Assembly (NCBI RefSeq): GCF_000189635.1
Contig: NW_002476358.1
Coordinates: forward strand, 62,001-126,000
Source of the DNA: Tetrahymena thermophila SB210
Taxonomy: Eukaryota > Ciliophora > Oligohymenophorea > Hymenostomatida > Tetrahymenidae
Length of the DNA: 64,000 bases
Direction of reading: 5' to 3'
Notes under the pieces: generated by a model
The model's input: only the letters and a program-made list of their open reading frames with translations
Told to the model about the DNA's origin: nothing
Database searches by the model: none
In this document: in pieces, positions 12,624 through 25,500 of the stretch
Layout of the letters: every line of letters begins with the position of its first letter
Numbering within the stretch: position 1 is the first letter of the stretch
Position numbers and translations under genes: made by a program

Positions 12624-13082
12624 TTATTTATTGATTGACTGATAGATTGCTTTTAATTGTTTGAGATATTTCTATTTTTTAAAATTATGATCAAAAAATT
12701 TTTGCATTTTAATATTTAAATAGGTATGTTGTTTGAGATCTTATTAGAATCACTTTTATAATTTAATGCAAAAGAATTTATATTTTTAAATCAGAAATTA
12801 ATAAATTTAGTGAAATGAATTGCTTAGAATTATTTTTAGAGTGGCTAGATAAATGATAGATAAGGTTAAAATTGAATTCTGTTCATTATATTGATTAAAA
12901 TATCTATCTGCTTTAAATTTGACCAATAAAATACAATAAAACAAGCCTACACTGATTTCTAAATTAAATGAACATATCAAGTAAAAGAAAACTATAATAA
13001 TATTAATAACTTAAAAATCAAATAAATAAATCATTTAGATCCAAAAATTAATAATTTGAATCAATAAAAACTATAAAATAAA
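12624..13082. promoter_or_regulatory. Shared divergent upstream region
   Basis: About 460 nt between the start codons of two diverging genes, so it must hold both promoters. No specific element can be named. Confidence 0.4.
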
Positions 13083-14494
13083 ATGAGCATTAATAAAGAA
13101 GAAGTTAAGAAGCAAGTTGAATACTACTTGTCAGATAAGAACCTTGTTAACGATGAAAAATTCAGAACCATTATTTAGGAACATCCTGAAGTAATAAATA
13201 ATATCCATTACTTTTCTTCTAGATGTCAAAACAATTATTTTAGATGAAGCAATTTCTACTTATTCTTTCCTTATTTAGAATTTTACATAAAATGAAAAAA
13301 AGATAATAATGGTATTGATTTATTTCTTTATATTTTAATAGGGTTATTTAAGCTTTGGTAACATCTTGAACTGCAACAAGATAAAGAGACTCGGAGTTAC
13401 TACTTTTGAATAATTAGCTACCTCTCTCGCTGATTCTACTCTCGTTGAACTTAATGAGGCTAAAGATTCAGTCCGTAGAGCTGGAAACAAACCCATCCCT
13501 GCAAAGGAAGCTGTAGATCCTGCTGAAGCTGCTGAAAAGGAAGCTAGAGAAGCTGAAAAGAAAGAATTAATCAATTTCTACGAAACATTCCAACCGTATT
13601 TTATTCATATATCCATATAAATAAAGCATTATTAACTTTTTTTGATTATTAGAATCATTTTCTCAACTGCTTGCGAACAAGAAGGTGTTGCTAATTGGAG
13701 AAACATCACCGAAGCTTTATTAAAGTAACACAACGTCCATGCCCCTTACTGCCGTTTCGGTAAATTAGAAGGTAACTTCGCCCTCAATAAGGATAAGACC
13801 TCCCAAGAAGTTATTGATCAAGTAAAAATTTGATAGAAACAATTTGTTATAATTCTAAGCATTTTATTTTAACATAATAAATATTTAGCTTGTCTAAGAT
13901 GGTTTACAATTCGGTGAATCTAAAGTTACTATCAAGGTTAGTGAAGGTGAAGCCCTTAGCAAATTCTGGGAATTACACGGTCGTCACTACAACGGTGTAA
14001 TGGAATTAAAGAGTAAATAAAGAAATAAATTAAAATCAAGTAGTTAAAAAAAAAAATTTAAAAATAGAAAAGGAAGTTAACCAAACAGTAAAAGCCAAAA
14101 AGGACAAAAAGGAAAAGAAATAAAAAAGAGAATTTGAATTCGGTGGTGAAAAATACACTGATGTCCTCACCATTAAGAACTTATTCAAGGGAATTTTAGG
14201 AAGAACTGCAAATGGGTAGAAAATTATCTCCCCTTATCACGAAATGGTAAATAAATAAATACGATTTTATTCATAGTCATATAAAAATTTTATAATTTTA
14301 AATAGTTAAAATCATTGCTTGAATATCATAATAACAAGGAAGCTAAATTAAAAGATTTAGATCACTTCACTGTTGATGTTCACCCTGAACATAAGGACAC
14401 TAGATGCTTCTTTGTTGTTAAGTCTGATGGAACAAAAGAAGACTTCTCTGCTGTTAAGTGTATTAGCAACTTCGAAGAAAAATTAAAATTGTGA
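13083..14494 (+). CDS. MLP1: La-motif protein with DUF3223-like C-terminus, likely Mlp1
   Basis: Six exons: 13083-13190, 13342-13595, 13653-13821, 13889-14012, 14068-14246 and 14306-14494. They sum to 1,023 nt (340 aa) with all phases consistent. Residues 1 to about 80 form a La motif (VEYYLSDKNLVNDEKF, GYLSFGNILNC), the fold that grips UUU-3'OH ends of RNA polymerase III transcripts. After an EAAEKEAREAEKKE helix the middle (about 125-235) may be a diverged RRM-like fold. A Lys-rich linker leads to a C-terminal domain (YTDVLTIKNLFKGILGRTANGQ, HPEHKDTRCFFVVKSDGTKED, FSAVKCI) resembling DUF3223, the domain also found in plant Pol IV/V tails. Tetrahymena Mlp1 is described as an unusual La protein acting on pre-tRNAs, and this matches. 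Codons are richer in C-ending forms than in most neighbours, suggesting high expression. Confidence 0.82.
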
Positions 14495-15851
14495 AATTGA
14501 AATTTGATGATAATTAATTATTTAAAAAGCACTCCACTTTTAAAAAAATCTAGAAATAAGTTAACTAAAAATATTAAATTAATGTATAAATCTTAATTTT
14601 ATTTGTCTAAAGTAAATTCATAACTAAAATATTATGGTAAAACTGTTTAATCTCTTATTTTCGTATTTCCTATACACTACATAAATAAATATAAGACTTA
14701 ATATAAATTTTAAACAAAACTATATAATTTATTACATAATAACTCTGTAAGAAAATCAAAAGTTAAAATAATTTTTAGTTTTTTTTTAACAAAACTAGCA
14801 ATAATTATAAAGAAAAAACTTATTAATTATTTTTTAATTTTGAGAATAAGTTATAAACAAATATTGCAAATAAATCCAATGAATTCATAGTTTTTAAAAT
14901 TATAAATTTGTTACTTCTTTCTGATATTTAATCTAAAAATAAATTTTAGTTTTATATTTATTGATTGCTTTTAATATACTTTCTTAGTTTTCTTTAGATT
15001 ATTTTAAACAAACTTTATTTGTTACATAAAATACAAAAATATAAATAAATTTGATTAAAAATCATTTAAATTGTTAATCAAAATATAATTAACTTTTTTT
15101 ATTTATTGTTTAAGTATAAATATTAATTTAATATATTCATTTTAAATATTAATTTTTTATTGCTTTATTTATTTTATCTTACTTTTGGGTTTGATTAATT
15201 TAGATAAGCTTTCTTAGTTAAGAATAAGTATATTAAAAAATATTTATAAGATTATTTAAATTTTTATTCTAAGTATTAAAATAAATTTTATTTATTTATT
15301 GCTCACTAATGAAAATTTATTAAATTCAATTAGCACATTTAAATATATATTTATATATTAGCTCTATTAAAAATCCAAAGAAAGATATTTATTTATTGAT
15401 TTAATAATTTAATTAGTTAATTAGTTAGTTAGATAGTTTTTTTTGTATAATTTGTTAATTTTATAAACTATAGAATGATATTATTAATATTACACATGAG
15501 TATTCATTTGATATTTGAGTAAGTGGCTGTTATGACATATTGGCAATCGCTCAGAATCTTAAATTTATTTAACTGTGTTTTTTTATTTATTTTCAGTTAT
15601 CATTTTTTCATAAATTTTAATTAATTTGACAATAGTTAAAATTTGTTTGAAATTTATGAAAATTAATTCATGATTAATTTAAATAAGTGATATTGTTTTT
15701 AAGAATTTTATGAATATTTTTTGTAATAGTAAAGGAAAGACTAACAGAATAATTTTTAGTAAAATATTTATCTTTAATTAATAATTGAAAAATTGTATTT
15801 TAAGCTATGATTTTTAATGTAATTATTATGTATTTATAATTTAAATTTTTT
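14495..15851. other. Intergenic region between convergent genes
   Basis: About 1.36 kb of extremely AT-rich sequence with TTTA/TTAG runs. Nothing that reads as coding on either strand and no RNA gene recognised. Confidence 0.5.
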
Positions 15852-18023
15852 TCAGGTTTAGTTATTATTCTTAAGATTATTCCCAGCTAAACTGCTTTTT
15901 ATTCGAATCTATATTTAATAAAATTAATATATATGCTTTGCTTAAATAAATGTAAAGTATTTACTTGTGTTTTAATGTTTATGAGATCTAAGTGAATGTT
16001 AACATAATTTTATAAATCATGATAGTTCTTTTGTTAAAGTTATGTAATTTTTTTAATTTCTTCATCATAAGAAGTGATATTAGATTAGATAGTACTAAGT
16101 ATTGTATGATTAGTATTATTTTAATGCCCTTTTTATAAGTCTAAGCTCTAATTAACCATTTAAACTTTTTCATTTTATGGCGAATTGTTATTTGTTAGCT
16201 AAGCTTTATTCCAAATTTTATTTAAATCAGTTTCATCATTTGTATTAATTTCTGTTTTTTTGCTGTTTGGATAATTAGATATTTTACTCATCACTGATTT
16301 TCTTTATTGGTTTGTATCTATATTTAATTAGCTGCTTGGAGGAAGGCTTTGTCCTGCTCCTGATCTTTTTCCAGAATTTTTATTCTAGTGATTTTGTCTA
16401 CTTCTGCTTGAATTTATAACTTCAGATTACTACTATTAAAATGTAGCATTATCTGGAAAAACAGTGAAATCTTCTAAATATTGATAATCTAAGCTAACTT
16501 TGTTTTGGTTTTATGTTTTTTTTCTAAGTAATTCTACTGAATCTAGAAGTTATTTTTAATTGGTCTTGTTTTATTACATATTTTATGGCCTCTTATTTAC
16601 TTTTAAACCCTAATTTTGAAAAATATTGACTTGAATCGACCGAAGCTTATTTTAACTGCTTTCTAGGTCTTCATGTGGAATAGTCTACATAGACGAAGTT
16701 ACAGAATCACATATTGCAGATATTCCATTATTTTTTGATTACCTTTTATATAAAATATTATTTAATAAGAAACATAAAGAAAATATTTAATTAAATCTAC
16801 CTTGTACTTCTTGCTGATTACTCTTTGTTGTTGATAGGAAAATTACCTGTGTTTTGAATATTTTTAATTTAATTATTTTAGCCTGAGGGAGGTAATATAA
16901 ATGATTGCTTTGAAGATCTTAGGGTATTCAATTATAGGCTAGATGAATTAGGAGATCCAGAGAGAGAATTATGTTAAGCATTTTTATATGGAAAATACTC
17001 TTCGAAATCAATTGAAATTTAAGAATTTTTTGAGGACTAGGGATAGTAGTGCCTTATTGATGTATAAATCTGCTTTTATTTAGGAGTTTGGTTTTATTGA
17101 TAGTCTATGCTTATTGATTCCCTATGTGAAGAAAGCTAAGGAATTAGCTTTTAGTATCTCTGCTTTGATGATTACTAGTATATGGGCTCTGCTTAATAAC
17201 CGTTGTTGCTTTATCCTTTCCTATTATGCTCTATCTAACTGATAGCTCTTGCATTTCTTTAAATAAATGAATTGTTTTACACATCTATAGAGTTAAATTA
17301 TGAATAGCTTTCTAGTGGTTATTTTTGTTATTTTACAACTTAAAGGCTTTCTTTTTTTTAAACATTTTAGTTTTTAAGTTAAGTATCCAGTTTATCATTT
17401 TTGTTATTTATTATTTCATGCAGATACAGGCTCTAATTTTCCAATTCTTGTTTATAGTTAATTTTGTGATCATCAGCATCTCTAAGCAGACTTTTTTAAT
17501 CTATACTACTGTATACTTTGTTACTATTTTAATATAAGACTAAATTATGATTATTATTTATATTTTATAAAGGAGGAGTATCTTCTCTATCATCTACTTT
17601 TATAGATAGATTTGAGACATTAGGAAATTTTCTTTTCTATTTATCCTCACAGAGCTTTGGAAACATTATGTCCTTCCTTAGAACTGATTTCGGTGAATAT
17701 TAAATTGGCTAATAGTTGCCTAAAACAGATTATAGCTTTTTTTTATATCTTTTTACTCTTAAAATCAAAGGTTTAGAATCTTATAAATTATTCTACTAAG
17801 CTGCTTTGGCTGTAGTATTTTCTTCTTAATTTATAAAATAGTTTATTTATTTATTTTAATCCTCTAATACTCTATGAGAGTGGATATTGCTTTATGGCTA
17901 AATCACTATATTTGAGTTTTGTTGAAATTACTAATGCTTTTGGTTTTAAAAGGAAGTATCAAGTTATTTAAGAGGGAGAATTTCTTATTGTGCTTAATAA
18001 TTGTTAATCTATCGCTGCTTCAT
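15852..18023 (-). CDS. Q/N/S-rich hypothetical protein
   Basis: Minus-strand gene from ATG (complement of 18021-18023; MKQRQINNYQAQQEI) to TGA (complement of 15852-15854). An intron at about 16743-16800 (GTAGATTTAATT...TATAAAAG) rejoins the frame. A second near 15900-15960 leads to the short end IRIKSSLAGNNLKNNNQT. The ~680-residue product has no fold I recognise. It is mostly polar (Q, N, S, K), with patches such as FEEYFPYKNAQHNSLSGSP and KRSGAGQSLPPSSQ and a possible short coiled coil near the end (TSYDEEIKKITQLQQKN). Gln comes largely from TAA/TAG. Coding is secure from frame length; function is unknown. Confidence 0.65.
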
Positions 18024-19510
18024 CTTGCAGTTTTTGTTAATTTGATATTATTAAGCTGCTCAATATAATTTTGAATTATGGAAACTCCCTTTTAACGAAT
18101 AATAATTACTTTAATAATTTAGATTGACTTATATATAGTATTTATGTTTAAGTATTAAACTATAATTCGCTGCTCTTTTGATAATTATTATTTTTGATTT
18201 GAGTAAATAAAGCTTTTATAAAATGTAATAGTTTCTTGAAAAATTAATTAATTTTTATCAACGAATCTTTTAATGTAATTAATTATCAATTATTATGGGA
18301 TTGATTAATTTGATATTAGCAAATTTCATTAATCAGAATAACCATCAAATATTATAAATTATCTTAGCTAAATAAAACCTTGTCACCACATTCAAAATTT
18401 GAAGCATTATTTATTATATTACTAAATAGAGTAAAGATTTTCAACCATTGAATTCAAAGTCTAAATGAGCTATTCCATCATAGATAGATACTTTTTGGTT
18501 TTAATTTTAGATAAAAACAAAACTTTTAGTATTTCTATTTAATTCTATTTTGATTCTTAATAATATAATAAAACTAAGAAGAATTAAAATATTATCATAA
18601 AATCTTTGATTTAACAACATTTTTTTAATCAACCAAACAAAGAAAGTTTCTTCAATCAAAATATTTAATTTTGCAATTATAATTTAAGATCAAAATTTAG
18701 ATTTTCTTAATTATTTGTGTTATTAAATTATTTATTATTAATAATTTTAAATCTCCTTTATTTACTATTTTAAATTAAGTGAATAAATAATTTATTTTTA
18801 TTTTTTGTGTAATTTTTCAATTACTTTTTTTTATATAAAAAATTTCACTAATTTTGTCAAATTAAAAATTTATTCCCAAGTAAGACACATCAATCAAAAT
18901 ACTTTATCATATTTTATTTTTAAAACAATTAATACTGAACTAAATCATTTTTTTTACTAAATGATGTTTTGAATTTTCCAATTTAATTTTAAATTGAGTT
19001 TAAGTTATTTATTTATTTATTTGTTTTTTTTTTTTAAATTTAAATGTTTAAAAATAAATAAATGTATTAGTTTTTAATCAAATTTTACTTTTCTTCAAAT
19101 AATGCCTCTTCCAAAAAATAAAATTAAAAGTAAGGTAAATAAAATTAATGCTTTTTTTAACTATTTAAATTATTTAGATAGTTTTAATTTTAAAAATTTT
19201 TATAATTAACTTTACTAACTTTTTTATTATCCAAATAAAAATGACATACATACATAGAAAAATATACGAAAATTGAGAATGAGAGAGGTATATATATATA
19301 TACATTAACATTATACTATATTATTACTATTTTACATTATATCATAATTTTTTAATTTTTATAATTTTAAAAATAATTAATTAAACTTTCTTTCTTTTTA
19401 TATTTTTAATTGAAATATCTAATTTAAAATTTAAAATTATTTTAACTTTAATTTTTAAATTGAGCTCTAAAGTTGGTGTTTTTAATATCTTATGTAAAAA
19501 TTAATCAAAT
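18024..19510. other. Intergenic region with TA microsatellite
   Basis: About 1.5 kb, AT-rich. A (TA)n tract sits at about 19289-19303. No coding or RNA signal seen. Confidence 0.5.
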
Positions 19511-22500
19511 TCATAGCTTATTTACATTAAGAGTATTATTATTAACATCTTCTTCTATTTAAAAGCTTTTCTTCTTTTCTATATTTATTCTAGTTTTTAC
19601 AATTTTCTCTTTTAACTTGGCTTGAATGTTTACCCTTTTGTTTAAGAAAGATTTGGTAATGGCATTCTTTAATTCGTCGTCTTTAATATCATGGAAATCT
19701 CCTTCGTAAATAGGAAATTCTAATGGATTCTATCCCTTATCAGTAACCCAATCATCTACCTATTTAAAATATCATTTATAAATACAATTTTTTCAATAAC
19801 TTTTATTACTATTAGGGCTTAAACATCAGCTCTCTTCTTTGGATCTTTGTTTAGACATTTTTAAAGCATACTTACAAACTCAGGTGACATGTTACTTGGA
19901 TAGTTAGGTCTAAATTTTTAAATTATTTATAATATTTACATATAATCTTTAATTATTATCATTCATTAAAAATATTGAATAAAAAAAAATCAATTTACTC
20001 AGTTTCTAAAATACTTTTTTTAAGAACTTCCAACGTCCTTCCATTAAATGGTCTGCTTCCTGTAAAAATTTCATATAATGATACTCCAGCAGCCCAAATA
20101 TCTAAAGGTCTTCCATTAAATCCGTTAGAGGTAAATGCCTCTGGAGCTAAATAGCACTTTGTTCCATTATCATTGTTTAATTCGTCTTTCTCTCCTTCAA
20201 ACATTTAGGATACTCCAAAATCAGCAATTTTTAGCTAATCCTCGTCTCCAATCAATAAATTATCTGGCTTGATATCTCTATGAACAACATTCACAAAGTT
20301 ATGCACTATACAATAATATACATTGTGATAAAAAAAAACTTGATAAAATGAAAAATTAATTTATTACAATAATCAAGTCCAAGTAAAAAATCTCTAAAGT
20401 ATTTTTTAAGCTTTTACTCTGACATATTATATTTTTCCGTTTCTTTATATTCTTTTCCTTTTTCTGTTTTCCAATAAGATTTAGAATTTATACTACCTTT
20501 TTTCAATAAGTCCATAATCATATATATCTTGGCTTCATCTTGATCATCAATATATTCATACAACTTAACTATATTAGGATGTGCCTAATTAAAAAATCAT
20601 TAATTAGTTTAAGTACAAAAAAGAAATTATTTTATTTCAATACCATTTTTTTACAGATAGCTATTTCTTTTTCAATCAAGCTAAATGCACTCTTGTTTCT
20701 ATCTAACTTTTTCTTCATTAGCTTGTCTCTATTGATGATTTTGACTGCGAAGTGTTTTTTAGTATTAGTGTCAAATACTTATTTGACTTTTCCAAATGCT
20801 CCGCTAGTAGTTTTAAAATATTAAAATAAATGTATATTCATAAAATTAAAATAATTTTAATATACTGTCCAATATTTTTGAGAATAATGTAGTTATTTAT
20901 TTATTTTTATCCATCAGCATTTACCGATTTATCTAATTTGCTTGTCTCCAATACACTATGCTACTCTTACAGCATGCTATAACTTAAATTTTTAGAAATG
21001 TTTGCTGTATTTGCTTTCGAAAGTTTTTGATACTTATCTTTTTTATTTGATTACGATGTTTGACTTGGCAAAACATTTGAACTGTTAAGAACTGTTGAGT
21101 TTACAGATAAATTATTATTACTCAATTTAGTTGACATTTAGGGAAGCATTGAAGGAGTTTAAGAGAAATTCATTTTTGATTTTGACTAAGTTGGTTGTGT
21201 GATTTATTAAATTTTCTTCTGTGAATTCTCTCTCTTTTTCTCTCTTTAGATAATTTCTTAAATTCTAGTTTTAGAAGCCTACTCTTCTTACTTTTTAGTT
21301 GTCATATCTGTACTGGCTGATTCAGTTTCTTTTTTTATTTCCTCCTAACTTTTTAGAATATTTGAAATAAGAATTGACTAGCTCTCAACTTTTTCTTTTG
21401 AAGCTATTTGTGGTTAAGTTTTTATATCATTTTTTGTCTATATTGGTTCTGATATAATTTAAATTTTGTCTGTGACTGTAGATTTTTATTGTGTTTAATG
21501 ATTAGTTGTTTAATGCTAATTTATTTAAGCTTTTTGTTAAGTTAGTTAGTTTGTTTTTTATAAATCTTTTGTTGTTTAACTCTACTCTTTTTACTCACTT
21601 ATGTTATTTGTTAAGAGATCTAATAAATTTTAATTCTTTTAGTCTTTTTGTTATCCATTATGATTTGTAATTTGTTGAGTACTCTAAGTTACTTTCTATT
21701 TATCAGAAAAAATCTCCTTTCCATAACTTGATATATTTTTCACTGTCTGGTTTTGGTTAACAATACTTTAGCTTTAAATTGCATTATTAGTTGAGTTATT
21801 TTCTAGTAAAATACTAACTGAAGGCTAAGTAATTGTGTTTTACTAATTCTTTAAATTATGTGGAAATTATTCTATACTAGCTTTCTTATTTAAATCTTTT
21901 TAGGTCTAAAGTGAGAAATTGCTTAAAAGTAAATTTTAAGTTGGTTTATAATTAGAATTATTATTTTATGTTTAATCAAGCAATTGAGAGCGACCATTTA
22001 TAGAAGATGCAAAATCGAAATTTGATTTACTTTGCATATCAGTATACTGTTCATTAGGTTCTTCAGATATATTATACAGAGAATTTAGTAAAGTTGGATT
22101 TTATAAAACAATTAAGTTTGTTTTTTTGTTATTTATTATTTTTTATTATAGCTATTATTGGTATTGCTACAAATATAGCTACTGTTGCTTGATTTAATCA
22201 CCTTACTAGCTTATTTAGACATTTTATTTAGCAAGTTAAATGAGATTAATTGGTTTATTTTAGGGTGTCTGTTAAGCAGAAGAGCTATTACTGTTAGAGG
22301 TTGTGAATTCTTTTGGAGTTTAGTTAGTAGTATTTTTAGAGCTATTTTTATTAGTAACTTCATTACTATTTAATTTATTTAAGTTTTGTTGATTGCTGCT
22401 TACTGAAGTATTATTACTTTGTTTATTTGCGATTTAAGCAGGATTTACTTAATCTTATTTCTTATTATTCTGAGCTTATCCCTAGTTATTAAATTCCACT

Positions 22501-25500
22501 TGATCATTTGTTAGCAATTCTTAATTTGAATTTAGTTGAATTTCTGCATTTTCTTTTGTATTGCCTTTGTACAGTTTTTAAAATTATGATGCAGTAGCTT
22601 AGGGCTTTTCTTTTTATAGCATATTTTCTTAATTTGTTAAAAGAGAATCATTTGAATTCTGACTTAAACTGGAATCAGAGCGCTTTCGAATAATATCTTT
22701 GACCTCCATGGTTGTTTTTCTATTACTACTTCTGACAAATTTTTTATCAGTAGCATAGGTTGGTGAAAGGTGATTGGATGAATTTTTACTAGGACTGCTA
22801 TTTATGCTATTTCTTATCTTATTTTCTAATGATTTAATTAAAGGTACTCCTTTTTTATCAGAGGAGTTATAAAAGCCATTGCCACTACTTTGATTTACAC
22901 TCGATTTGCTTTCATTTGTATTACTTGTCTAGTTATTTTTATTTTCTATACCTCTATTAGGTTAGTGTATACTTTGGTTAGAGCGTCGAGATGAAGAGCT
23001 CTGCTTTCTTAGCTAAATGGGATTTTAGTTATTCAATTAAGACTGTTATATCATTTGATTCAATAAATTAGAATTTTAACTATACAATTTTTAATTAGTT
23101 TCATAAGTAAACTACTATTATAATTATTATTAAAATTATTGCTATTACTATTGTTATTGTTTTTACAATTATAATTATTGTTATTATAATGATAGTTATT
23201 GTTATATCTGACCCTATTATGCAATATTTTAAGAAGAAGAGATTTGACCAAAGTTATAATTTGAATTGATCTATTTAGAATTTTAGTTCTTATTTAGATT
23301 TTATTAATCTTCTTAGTTCTAATTTTAAATTTGTTATTTTCCTTACTATAAATCTTTTAAAGAAGTTTAAGCTTGGTTGTGAGTAGATGAAGATTAAGTA
23401 AAATTTAGTATTTACTTTCCATCTGTTTTTGGGCTAATAGATTCTTTTTTTGATACTTTTTTTGATGAATATTTATGGCTAAACTAATTTTAAGATATGG
23501 GAGAAGAGTCAAATTCACTAAAAACTTTTTTAAATTGAGGATTTGCGTTTCCATTTTATTGTTGATTTGAAATTAACATTTAAGATTAATTTGGAGCTGC
23601 ACTTACTGATCTTTTTTGTAAATTTGGAATATTTTAATAAATGAGACCTGTTAGTTGAGGAGAGTTTACTTTTAGAGAATTCATAGAACCTATAACTTAA
23701 CTATGGATCCCGGATTAAGAAGGTAATTATTTATTGCTTGGTTGAGTTTTAGAATTTTAATAAACTGATTAGCTATTTGCAATACTGCTTGGCAATACTA
23801 CATTCTATTATGAGAATAGCTAACTATTTAAAATTTATGAATGCTGTAATTTAGAAGATAGCAAATTATTTTAGCCTTTGTACACACCATCATATCCATC
23901 TATGTATTCTATATCATATTTATCAAAATCTATTTTAGAGTTATCGCAAAATTCTGACCCATTAATTATAGAAGGTAAAACAGATATTGTTTAAGATTAT
24001 TCTTTAGAGTAAGGAGAGTAAGCACCTCTTTGTTCCTCATAACCTATTTAGAATAAACGATTAGAATAAATACTTTTTTTATAATAAAACTAATCTTACT
24101 GCTAGAATTATTGGAGTTTTAAAAGTTTGTCATGCTAGCAATATTCATATTAGACTTATCATTTTCCATTTGTCTTGCTACTTCTTCATCTTCTACATCG
24201 TAATCGTATCCACCTCTAAAATTAGGATTTACGTTTGAACTAATAGGAGAAAGTCCATCTATTTCCATGTTTTGGTCATAATAGTTTTAGGGTTAAAATT
24301 AACTTTGAAATAAAAAAGGACTCTGCAATGAAACAGAGCTGTTTCTCTAGCTTTTGTATTGCATCTATTAAACAAATTCGATAAGATTTGTTTTAGGTGA
24401 TACAAACTTTGTTATATTTTAGCTCATTCTGGGATTTAATCTTGACAACTTTCTTGTTTATTTTAAGCCTGCTGACTATAGATTTTAGTAATCGTCTTAA
24501 AGATTAATATTATTAAGTTTATCTGAGTCTTACTTTAACGGTTGCTTGAACTGTCTGAAATGATTATATATACTTTACTAATTATTTCTGAATGTTTCTC
24601 TCTAAGCTAACTATTGATTCTTTACATAATCTATTAAATTAATACTACTCTTTTGATTACTTTATGGTGTATTATTTATAGTATTTTATTTTTTTGGAGA
24701 AGTTGTATTATTAAAGAATATATTTGAATGTTGCTCATCTCTAGATTGCATCACAGGATTATTCTGCTATTCGATCGGGACAAAATCGTGGCTTGATACA
24801 TGTTAATTGTTATAGAAATTGTTTTATCTTATGGTATTTTAGTTGAGTATTTCATTTTTATGTAAGCTATTTTATTTTTAGTAGCTTTTTTCAATTATTT
24901 CATTTGGACTTGTATGCACAGAAACACTTTTTGTATTCATATTTTTTTTTATCCTAAAAGATCCATTAGATTTCTATTATTATAAAGGCATAGAAGGATC
25001 TTGAGATTATGTTTTATTTATTTTTTCTTCATTTTAATCATTTTCTTCTTTATTCAAATTATTTGATTTATTATTTATTTAAGTCGAGATTTAAATTGTA
25101 TTATTTTCATTAAAAACTACATCATTTTATTACTCCTTAGCACAAGCAGCTTTATTAGTATTAGCATTGATTTAATTATTTTGATTACAAGTAATTTCTT
25201 TTTGCAAGATATTATTTTAATTATTAAAAGCATTGTTGTTGTAATTTCCAATAGCATTAATGATTGTCCCATTCAAACCTTAACAATTCTAAGGGCTAGT
25301 CTAATCTGCCGTAGTAATATTTGCAGAGCCTCTACTCGTGGCATTGCCTTATACTAAATTATTATCAGATTAGCTATTGTTTGAATCATTATCTACTTTT
25401 ATCGAACTTTTTTTTTAATTAGTCCTTCTTATATGGTTAGTAAGTAAACTCATTTCTTTTTCTTCACTGATTTAGCTTAATTACTTACCATATTAATTGC

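Noticed and set aside
23060-23251. Asn-rich 63-codon frame inside the kinase gene
   Set aside because: It is the shadow of the poly-Gln tract in another frame of the same strand; the gene's own frame reads Gln.
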